From Bacteroides sp. CAG:144 (GTDB lineage: Bacteria; Bacteroidota; Bacteroidia; Bacteroidales; UBA11471), in assembly GCA_000434215.1 (NCBI GenBank), contig HF999744.1, forward strand, positions 1 through 13,474: DNA of 13,474 nucleotides. The letters run 5' to 3'. The position numbers were made by a program, and so were the translations under genes. Every line of letters starts with the position of its first letter. Position 1 is the stretch's first letter. Shown in pieces: positions 7,827 through 13,474 of this stretch. The notes below the pieces were generated by a model that searched no databases, had not been told where the DNA came from, and saw only the letters and a program-made list of their open reading frames with translations.

Positions 7827-7854
7827 CAAAAGTACAAAAAAAATGTTTCGACAA
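7827..7854 (-). promoter_or_regulatory. Promoter of the pyrB operon
   Basis: On the minus strand TACTTTTG (7834-7827) matches the -7 consensus TAnnTTTG, and a TTG at 7854-7852 lies 17 bases upstream as a possible -33 element, a little closer than the usual 19-21. Transcription would start near 7820, giving a leader of about 160 nt. Confidence 0.6.
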
Positions 7855-7972
7855 GCGTTTCCTTCCGAAAAATATTTCTTTTTCGCACACTCTTTTTATG
7901 TTGATATTTCTGTTTTACGTTCTGCACCACAAACAAAGAAAGAATCTCTGATCTTCTAATATATGTAATTGA

Positions 7973-8003
7973 TTGCTAAAATCGGGATATTTATATAACT
8001 TTG
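7973..8003 (+). promoter_or_regulatory. Promoter of the GT2/GT39 gene pair
   Basis: A TTG at 7973-7975 and TAACTTTG at 7996-8003 (matching TAnnTTTG) are separated by 20 bases, the expected spacing of a Bacteroidota housekeeping promoter. The ATG at 8026 lies 22 bases after the -7 element, giving a very short leader. This is the best-formed promoter in the window. Confidence 0.7.
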
Positions 8004-8025
8004 CTTCGTAAAAATACTGTTTTGT

Positions 8026-8772
8026 ATGATAGGAAGCAAGAAAGTCGTTGTTGTGATGCCGGCCTACAATGCCGAAAAGACATTGAAGCAGACCTACGAC
8101 GAGATACCTTTTGATATAGTCGATGAAGTCATTCTCACCGATGATTGCAGCAAAGACAATACCGTGGAGGAGGCCGGTCGCCTCGGAATCAAGGAAGTTC
8201 TCGTACATGAACGGAACAAGGGGTACGGCGGCAATCAGAAGACCTGCTACAACCGGGCGTTGGAATTGGGTGCCGACATTGTCATCATGTTGCACCCCGA
8301 TTATCAATATACACCCAAACTTATCGCATCTATGGCCTATGTCATAGCCAACGATGTCTATCCGGTCGTGCTGGCCTCCCGCATTTTGGGGAAAGGGGCA
8401 CGCAAAGGCGGTATGCCGTGGATAAAGTATGTGGCCAACCGGATTTTGACTTTTATACAGAATGTACTGCTCAATCAGAAACTTTCGGAATATCATACCG
8501 GTTACCGGGCTTTCTCGGCCGAAGTTTTGCGGGCTATCGATTACAATGTCGATTCAGACGATTTCGTTTTCGATAACGAAATGCTGGCACAGATTTTCTG
8601 GGCGGGATATGAAATAGGCGAAGTAACGTGCCCCACAAAGTATTTTGACGAGGCATCTTCTATAAACATGGTGCGCAGCAGTATTTATGGCTTGGGGGTA
8701 CTTAGGGTCTCGCTGGTGTACCGTCTGTGTAAATGGCATGTATGTAAATCGAAACTTTTTCCTAAAAAATAA
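8026..8772 (+). CDS. Family 2 glycosyltransferase, polyprenyl-phosphate sugar synthase type
   Basis: A 248-residue GT-A fold glycosyltransferase resembling dolichol/undecaprenyl-phosphate mannose or glucose synthases. It likely transfers a sugar from a nucleotide donor to a lipid phosphate on the cytoplasmic face of the membrane. Visible features are VVVVMPAYNAEKTL (7-20), the nucleotide-binding acidic pair D39-D40 (LTDDCSKDNT), a metal-site motif LHPDYQY with D92 in place of the usual DADGQ, and SEYHTGYRAF (154-163), which is diagnostic of this subfamily. No C-terminal membrane segments are present, so it is the short single-domain form. The stop codon at 8770-8772 is followed directly by the membrane glycosyltransferase gene, which probably uses the lipid-linked sugar. 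The donor sugar cannot be determined. Confidence 0.9.
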   Translation: MIGSKKVVVVMPAYNAEKTLKQTYDEIPFDIVDEVILTDDCSKDNTVEEAGRLGIKEVLVHERNKGYGGNQKTCYNRALELGADIVIMLHPDYQYTPKLIASMAYVIANDVYPVVLASRILGKGARKGGMPWIKYVANRILTFIQNVLLNQKLSEYHTGYRAFSAEVLRAIDYNVDSDDFVFDNEMLAQIFWAGYEIGEVTCPTKYFDEASSINMVRSSIYGLGVLRVSLVYRLCKWHVCKSKLFPKK

Positions 8773-8784
8773 ATGGAGTGCATG

Positions 8785-10365
8785 ATGAAAAAATATCTCC
8801 CTTTTTTGTTGATGGCCGTTGTGTTTTTTGCTGTGTATCAGTATTGTTTCGACTCAAAGCTCGACCTGAACGGCGATAATGCCTCATACATACAACTGGC
8901 CCGGACGCTTTCCGACGGGCATGGATATTCCAATGTGTCGCCATTGGGCTTTACTCCTGCGAGCCATTTCCCGCCCGGTTATCCGGTATTCTTGGCTTTT
9001 TTCGTATCACTGGGTCTCGATAACCTGATTTTCTTTAAGGTCTTGAACGGGATATTGTTGTTTGCCTCCTTGATTGCTTTGTTCGGGTTGTCCCGCCGTT
9101 TGTCGGGCCATACGACGGTTGCGCTTACGGCCATGTTGTTGGCTTGCTTTTCTCCGCATCTGATGCATTTCGCTTCGATGGCCATGTCCGAAATGCTTTA
9201 TTTGGCTTGTACCGTTGCGGCATTTGTCGCACTCTATTTTTATGCTGTCCGCAAACCGTCGGCATTTTATTGCTCTCCGTGGTTTTATGCGGCGTTGTTG
9301 GCAGCCGGAGCGGCTTATTACGTCCGCACGGTAGGAGCATCGATACTGTTTGCCGTCGTTTTGTTTTTCTTGTTCAGGAAAGAGTGGAAAGCCTCTATCG
9401 CCGCAGTCGGGGGTATTGTGCTGATGCTCCTGCCCTGGTCGTTGCGCAATGCTGCTTGCGGTATAGAGTCCCGTTATTTCGGAACCATCATGACGGTCAA
9501 TCCCTGGCGTCCCGAGATGGGTACGGTGTCGAGCGTCGGCGAGATGTTCTCGAAGATGATTACCAATTTCGACGAGACGGTTTTGAAGGGATTCCGTGAA
9601 ATTCTGTTCCCGTTCCTTTCTATCGATTATCAACACCCGTCGGGATTTACCGGTATTGTGGCCGGATTGCTTGTGCTGGCGGTGGTTGTTTACGGTTGCT
9701 GGACGTTGGGCGGCAAGAATCTCCGCTTCCCGTTCCTCGGCTTCCTTTTGGCGAATATAGGGCTTTTTGCTTTGTGGCATGGCGGTAACGGCAGTCGTTA
9801 TGTGGTTCCCGTCGCACCGTTCCTGTTTCTGTTTTTCTATTTCGGTCTTTATGACCTTATCGTATGGGTGGGCCGCCGATTTTTCAAGAAATCGTTCGAT
9901 GTCGTTTTGTCGGGGCGGTGGGTATATCTTTTGCTGTTGTTGGCTATTCCCATGATGACGCCGGTCTCGGCGCAATCGGCATCGGCGCGTAGGCCGTTCC
10001 CTCCTGCATATCGCAATTATTTCGAACTGGCCAAAGCTATGGAAAAGCAACTCCCGGCCGGTGCGGTGGTTGCTTGCCGTAAGCCCGAACTGTTTTCTTA
10101 TTTCGCCCCTTCGCATTTCCCCATGCGCTATCTGTTCTCGCAGAATGCCGATGCGGTAGTTGCCGATTTGGTGAAAAATAAGGTCGATTATGTGATACTC
10201 GAACAGTTGGGATATAGTTCCACACCGTTGTACCTTTACCCGGCCATACAGAAAAATCCCGAACTTTTCCCGGTTGTCTCGCGGTTGCCGGCGCCCGATA
10301 CCTACCTGTTGAAATTCGATCGTAAGGCAGCTGCCGCTAAATTTTCTCTGCAAGAGGTAAAATAA
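8785..10365 (+). CDS. Integral membrane glycosyltransferase, GT39/ArnT-like (GT-C fold)
   Basis: A polytopic membrane protein of 526 residues from the ATG at 8785, with many hydrophobic segments over the first 400 residues and a soluble C-terminal domain. It resembles the ArnT/PMT superfamily, which transfers sugars from polyprenyl phosphate to acceptors outside the inner membrane. Supporting marks are an acidic NGDNASYIQLA loop after the first membrane helix, where the catalytic Asp of GT-C enzymes sits, and FPPGYPVF shortly after. Start choice: the frame is open from an ATG at 8773 that abuts the previous stop codon, but GGAG at 8775-8778 is well spaced for the ATG at 8785, which also gives a normal MKKYLPFLL N-terminus. 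The acceptor is unknown: lipid A, glycan or protein are all possible. Co-transcribed with the GT2 gene. Confidence 0.82.
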   Translation: MKKYLPFLLMAVVFFAVYQYCFDSKLDLNGDNASYIQLARTLSDGHGYSNVSPLGFTPASHFPPGYPVFLAFFVSLGLDNLIFFKVLNGILLFASLIALFGLSRRLSGHTTVALTAMLLACFSPHLMHFASMAMSEMLYLACTVAAFVALYFYAVRKPSAFYCSPWFYAALLAAGAAYYVRTVGASILFAVVLFFLFRKEWKASIAAVGGIVLMLLPWSLRNAACGIESRYFGTIMTVNPWRPEMGTVSSVGEMFSKMITNFDETVLKGFREILFPFLSIDYQHPSGFTGIVAGLLVLAVVVYGCWTLGGKNLRFPFLGFLLANIGLFALWHGGNGSRYVVPVAPFLFLFFYFGLYDLIVWVGRRFFKKSFDVVLSGRWVYLLLLLAIPMMTPVSAQSASARRPFPPAYRNYFELAKAMEKQLPAGAVVACRKPELFSYFAPSHFPMRYLFSQNADAVVADLVKNKVDYVILEQLGYSSTPLYLYPAIQKNPELFPVVSRLPAPDTYLLKFDRKAAAAKFSLQEVK

Positions 10366-10392
10366 CTCTCTTTTCGGAGTGTCGGCATATAA

Positions 10393-10421
10393 TCTTCCCC
10401 TTTGAAAAATAGGGGGAAAGA
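10393..10421 (+). terminator. Possible terminator after the glycosyltransferase pair
   Basis: TCTTCCCC (10393-10400) can pair with GGGGAAAGA (10413-10421) leaving one bulged A, followed by a T-rich stretch (ATTTTGTATT). It starts 28 bases past the stop codon. The stem is imperfect and the T-run interrupted, so termination may be partial. Confidence 0.5.
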
Positions 10422-10431
10422 TATTTTGTAT

Positions 10432-10439
10432 TATCTTTG
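10432..10439 (+). promoter_or_regulatory. Bacteroidota -7 element before the PBP1A gene
   Basis: TATCTTTG matches TAnnTTTG and sits 69 bases before the ATG at 10509, just after the putative terminator of the preceding genes. The nearest upstream TTTG (10401-10404) is spaced 27 bases away, too far for a good -33, so only the -7 element is supported. Confidence 0.55.
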
Positions 10440-10508
10440 ACGCGGATATGCGAACGTAGGGCGGCATTGTTGTGCATACGGTGTCGCGGAATAAAATTTT
10501 AGGATAGA

Positions 10509-12935
10509 ATGTCTGTGTCGTTTCATCAGAAAAAGAAAAACAAATCTGTCTCGGAGAAAAAGTCCGGGAAAAAAGATATAACACGGTGGATCGTTATTGC
10601 ACTGTGGGCACTCTTTGTTGCAGTGTCGGTCGGTGTATACTGTCTGTTCAATGCCATTTCCAAAGGACGCATAGGTTATATGCCTCCCATCGAGGAGTTG
10701 CAGAATCCGAAAGACAAGTTGGCTTCCGAAATTTATTCGGCCGACATGGTTCCCATCGGGCGGTATTATCTCGAACAGGGAAACCGTATATCCATCGACT
10801 ACGACCAGATATCGCAGCCGATGATCGATGCCTTGCTGGCAACCGAAGACGTGCGCTTTTACGAACATTCGGGAGTTGATTTCAAGGCTTTGTTGCGTGC
10901 CGTCGTGAAGCGTGGTGTCCTGCGACAGAAGAGTGCGGGGGGCGGTAGTACCATAACGCAGCAGTTGGCCAAGTTGTTATATTCTCCGACGGCGGGGAAT
11001 GTGAAAGAGCGGCTTTTCCAGAAACCGATCGAATGGGTTATCGCCGTGCAGTTGGAATATTTTTATACCAAAGAGGAAATTGTGAATATGTATCTCAACA
11101 AGTTCGATTTCCTTTTTGAAGCGGTCGGTTTGCAGTCGGCGGCCACCATCTATTTCGGCAAGACGCCGAAAGAGCTTACCGTAGAGGAAGCGGCCGTATT
11201 GGTGGGTATGTGTAAAAACCCACGATTGTATAATCCCATTCTTTATCCCGACCGTTCTCTCGAACGTCGTAACGTCGTTCTTGATCAGATGTATAAAGCC
11301 GGCTATCTCTCGTTGGCCGAGAGGGATTCGTTACAGGCACTTCCTATTGAGACCCATTTCACACGTATCAGTCATGAGGCCGGTATCGCTCCATATTTCC
11401 GCGAGCATATTCGCCAGATGATGACCGCTCGCGAACCCGACCGCAAAAATTATCGCGGTTGGCAGCGGCAGCAGTTTGTTGATGACTCGATTGCATGGGC
11501 AACCAATCCTCTTTACGGCTGGTGCCGGAAAAATCGTAAAGCCGACGGTTCGCCTTATAATCTGTATACCGACGGTTTGAAAATTTATACGACCATCGAT
11601 ACCCGCATGCAGGCTTATGCCGAAGCGGCTGTCGCCGAGCATTTGGGCGGGCATTTGCAACCCCGTTTCGAGGAAGAGAAACGCAATAGCCCTTACGGGC
11701 CTTTTACCGAAGATCTTACTCCCGATGAGGTCGAAGCAATCATGAATCGGGCCAAAGAGCAGAGCGAGCGATACAGGGTGTTGAAAGCCAATGATGCCAC
11801 CGACGAAGAAATCGATTTATCTTTTTCCACTCCCGTTCCGATGCGTCTTTTCTCGTGGAAAGGTCCTCTCGATACGACGATGACCCCGATGGACTCTATT
11901 CGGTATTGCAAGACGCTGCTGCGCACGGGTATGATGTCGGTCGATACGCGAAGCGGTCATGTGAAAGCGTATGTCGGCGGCATCGATTATCGTAATTTCA
12001 AATTCGATATGGTATCCGACAGCCGTCGTCAGGTAGGTTCCACCATCAAGCCTTATCTCTATACGCTGGCGATGGAAGAAGGATACTCGCCGTGCGACCT
12101 TGCTCCCAATGTGCAACCCAATATTTTCGACCGCGCAACAGGAGAAGTTTGGTCTCCCCGCAATTCTACCAATGAAAGAACCGGTGAGTATGTTACGTTG
12201 CGATGGGGCTTGTCCAAGTCGGTCAACTGGATTTCGGCCTATCTTATGAGCCGTCTTTCTCCGCAGTCTCTGGTGCGGTTGATGCACTCGTTCGGAATCC
12301 GGGGATATATCGATCCTGTCATGGCGTTGTGTCTTGGATCGGCCGATGTCTCGGTCGAGGAGATGGTAACGGCTTATACGGCTTTCTCCAATCACGGGTT
12401 GCGTATCGATCCTATCTATGTCTCGCGTATCGAGGATAACTTCGGAAATGTGATAACCGATTTTGCCCCGCAGGTGTCCGAAGTTTTCAGCGAGTCGACC
12501 TATCTCAAAATGTTGCCTATGATGTGCGATGTCATCGATCACGGTACTGGCATACGGTTGCGTTATCGGTATGGGATCAAAGCGCAGATGGGAGGGAAAA
12601 CCGGTACGACCAACAACAACTCCGATGGCTGGTTCATGGGTTTTACCCCGTCTTTGGCCACCGGTGTGTGGGTAGGAGGGGAGGAACGCTCGATTCATTT
12701 TGATAAAATGGCTGACGGGCAGGGGGCCAATACGGCATTGCCTATCTATGCGTTGTATATACAGAAGGTTTATGCCGACTCGACTCTTATGTACACTCCG
12801 GCCGATACATTTGCCGTCGACTCGACGATATTCATACCTTGCGAGGGGCTTATCGATCCCAATGTGCCGAAAGAGAATTTGCCGGAACCCGAGGTCAATC
12901 TCGAAGAAGAAGCTATTGAAGGGATTTTTGATTAA
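10509..12935 (+). CDS. Bifunctional class A penicillin-binding protein (PBP1A type)
   Basis: An 808-residue peptidoglycan synthase that polymerises glycan strands from lipid II and cross-links their peptides. A basic cytoplasmic tail (1-26) precedes one membrane anchor (about 27-48). The GT51 transglycosylase domain (about 75-255) has ATEDVRFYEHSGVD with catalytic E113 and GGGSTITQQLAKLLY. The transpeptidase domain (about 355-750) has all three active-site motifs: STIK with nucleophile S511, SVN (571-573) and KTGT (697-700). The C-terminus is acidic. The length is normal for Bacteroidota PBP1A proteins. It has its own -7 element and is followed 62 bp later by ftsY. Bacteroidota often have more than one class A enzyme, so a precise gene name is withheld. 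Confidence 0.96.
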   Translation: MSVSFHQKKKNKSVSEKKSGKKDITRWIVIALWALFVAVSVGVYCLFNAISKGRIGYMPPIEELQNPKDKLASEIYSADMVPIGRYYLEQGNRISIDYDQISQPMIDALLATEDVRFYEHSGVDFKALLRAVVKRGVLRQKSAGGGSTITQQLAKLLYSPTAGNVKERLFQKPIEWVIAVQLEYFYTKEEIVNMYLNKFDFLFEAVGLQSAATIYFGKTPKELTVEEAAVLVGMCKNPRLYNPILYPDRSLERRNVVLDQMYKAGYLSLAERDSLQALPIETHFTRISHEAGIAPYFREHIRQMMTAREPDRKNYRGWQRQQFVDDSIAWATNPLYGWCRKNRKADGSPYNLYTDGLKIYTTIDTRMQAYAEAAVAEHLGGHLQPRFEEEKRNSPYGPFTEDLTPDEVEAIMNRAKEQSERYRVLKANDATDEEIDLSFSTPVPMRLFSWKGPLDTTMTPMDSIRYCKTLLRTGMMSVDTRSGHVKAYVGGIDYRNFKFDMVSDSRRQVGSTIKPYLYTLAMEEGYSPCDLAPNVQPNIFDRATGEVWSPRNSTNERTGEYVTLRWGLSKSVNWISAYLMSRLSPQSLVRLMHSFGIRGYIDPVMALCLGSADVSVEEMVTAYTAFSNHGLRIDPIYVSRIEDNFGNVITDFAPQVSEVFSESTYLKMLPMMCDVIDHGTGIRLRYRYGIKAQMGGKTGTTNNNSDGWFMGFTPSLATGVWVGGEERSIHFDKMADGQGANTALPIYALYIQKVYADSTLMYTPADTFAVDSTIFIPCEGLIDPNVPKENLPEPEVNLEEEAIEGIFD

Positions 12936-12997
12936 AAGTAAAAAGAAAATGTACCTTGCTTTTTTTGAAAACCGGGGTACATGTAAAATAAACAGAT

Positions 12998-13474
12998 ATG
13001 GGATTTTTTGATTTTTTTCAAAAAGAGAAAAAAGAGACTCTCGATAAGGGGTTGGCCAAGACCAAAGAGGGTATGTTCTCGAAACTTGCGCGTGCCGTAG
13101 CGGGAAAGTCGACTGTCGATGATGATATATTGGATAATCTCGAAGAGATTCTGATAACCTCCGACGTCGGAGTAGAAACGACGTTGCGTATCATCGAACG
13201 TATCGAACAGCGGGTGGCTCGGGATAAATACCTCTCGACATCGGAGTTGAAAAATATTTTACGTGAAGAGATCGTATCTCTGTTGGCCGAGAACAATACG
13301 GGCGATGAAAGCGACTTTATCATACCGAAAGGTGCTTCCCGACCTTATGTCATTATGGTTGTGGGGGTAAATGGTGTGGGAAAGACCACGACAATCGGTA
13401 AGTTGGCCTATCAGTTCAAGAAAAACGGGTTAAATGTCTACTTGGGTGCCGCCGATACGTTCCGTGCGGCGGGC
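12998..13474 (+). CDS. ftsY: Signal recognition particle receptor FtsY, 5' part
   Basis: The first 159 codons of the SRP-receptor GTPase, open to the right edge. FtsY docks SRP-ribosome complexes at the inner membrane for co-translational insertion. It opens [19 protein letters not shown], typical of the Bacteroidota form that lacks the long acidic A domain of E. coli. The helical N domain (about 15-100) contains [19 protein letters not shown]. The G domain starts with [12 protein letters not shown] (the G1/P-loop, 121-132) and ends at the edge in AADTFRAAG, the SRP-GTPase signature following the P-loop. About half of the usual ~320-residue protein is present. The ATG at 12998 is preceded by A+T-rich sequence without a clear Shine-Dalgarno. 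The nearest upstream gene is PBP1A on the same strand, with a 62-bp gap lacking a strong terminator. Confidence 0.96.
   Translation, partial: MGFFDFFQKEKKETLDKGLAKTKEGMFSKLARAVAGKSTVDDDILDNLEEILITSDVGVETTLRIIERIEQRVARDKYLSTSELKNILREEIVSLLAENNTGDESDFIIPKGASRPYVIMVVGVNGVGKTTTIGKLAYQFKKNGLNVYLGAADTFRAAG

Larger units (their letters stand above)
7659..8025. other. Divergent intergenic region between pyrB and the GT2 gene
   Basis: This 367-bp stretch carries regulatory sequence for both flanking units. The left half (7659-7834) is the pyrB leader with promoter, U-rich tract and terminator. The right end (7973-8003) is the promoter of the glycosyltransferase gene. The middle, about 7855-7970, is A+T-rich and holds nothing I can name: no tRNA, no riboswitch fold and no convincing small gene. 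Confidence 0.7.

Noticed and set aside
7659..7834. PyrR-binding leader or pyrimidine riboswitch before pyrB
   Set aside because: I see only one terminator hairpin with a short competing hairpin, and not the antiterminator and anti-antiterminator set that a PyrR leader needs; the translated U-tract arrangement fits pyrL-type attenuation better.
9007..10584. A 525-codon open frame on the minus strand opposite the membrane glycosyltransferase
   Set aside because: It is antisense to a clearly recognisable membrane protein, its translation is rich in Arg, Gln and His without any known motif, and the plus-strand gene has the promoter and start context.
11817..12698. A 293-codon minus-strand open frame inside the PBP1A gene
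   Set aside because: It is antisense to the transpeptidase domain whose SxxK, SxN and KTG motifs are intact; no family resemblance and no promoter on that strand.
12949..12982. 7-bp inverted repeat (ATGTACC / GGTACAT) between PBP1A and ftsY as a terminator
   Set aside because: The stem is short, the loop is 20 bases, and no T-run follows it; it may be chance.
1..13474. CRISPR array, tRNA/rRNA genes, insertion sequences or prophage genes
   Set aside because: No regularly spaced direct repeats, no cloverleaf or rRNA sequence, and no transposase, integrase or phage-like frames were seen on either strand.

Overview
The window is chromosomal DNA from a member of the Bacteroidales (phylum Bacteroidota), probably a gut anaerobe of the Barnesiella/Coprobacter/Parabacteroides type. 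Three things point there. The Bacteroidota promoter element TAnnTTTG precedes five transcription units, while classical Shine-Dalgarno sequences are mostly absent. The pectin-degrading enzyme ends in a type IX secretion-like C-terminal domain. The gene set (pyrB-pyrI-flavin reductase-glyA, a PBP1A beside ftsY) suits this group. The genus is inference; I cannot place it by similarity search.

Layout: 1-253 is non-coding, with a degenerate palindromic interspersed repeat and a strong 17-bp hairpin terminator. 254-7658 is read on the minus strand. In order of transcription it holds pyrB, pyrI, a flavin reductase-like gene, glyA, and a very large secreted pectinesterase/pectate lyase fusion. 7659-8025 is a 367-bp divergent intergenic region with the pyrB leader on one side and a glycosyltransferase promoter on the other. 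8026-13474 is read on the plus strand: a GT2 polyprenyl-phosphate glycosyltransferase, a GT39/ArnT-like membrane glycosyltransferase, a bifunctional class A penicillin-binding protein, and the first half of ftsY, which runs off the right edge.

How the genes fit together: pyrBI encodes both chains of aspartate transcarbamoylase, the committed step of pyrimidine synthesis, and the flavin reductase-like gene lies 7 bp behind pyrI. glyA supplies glycine and one-carbon units from its own promoter and ends at a clear intrinsic terminator. The pectinase is separately promoted and couples demethylesterification to cleavage of pectin in one exported chain; no SusC/SusD or other polysaccharide-utilisation genes are visible beside it. 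The two glycosyltransferases abut and probably act in sequence: one charges a lipid carrier with a sugar, the other transfers the sugar on the periplasmic side. PBP1A polymerises and cross-links peptidoglycan, and FtsY is the SRP receptor.

The most notable item is the pyrB leader (about 7820-7659, minus strand). It has a promoter, then an in-frame leader ORF whose codons run through a U6 tract and then through a GC-rich hairpin plus U6 terminator, and on into pyrB. This is the architecture of the UTP-sensing pyrL attenuator of enteric bacteria, here in a distant phylum. Everything else is largely ordinary core genome.
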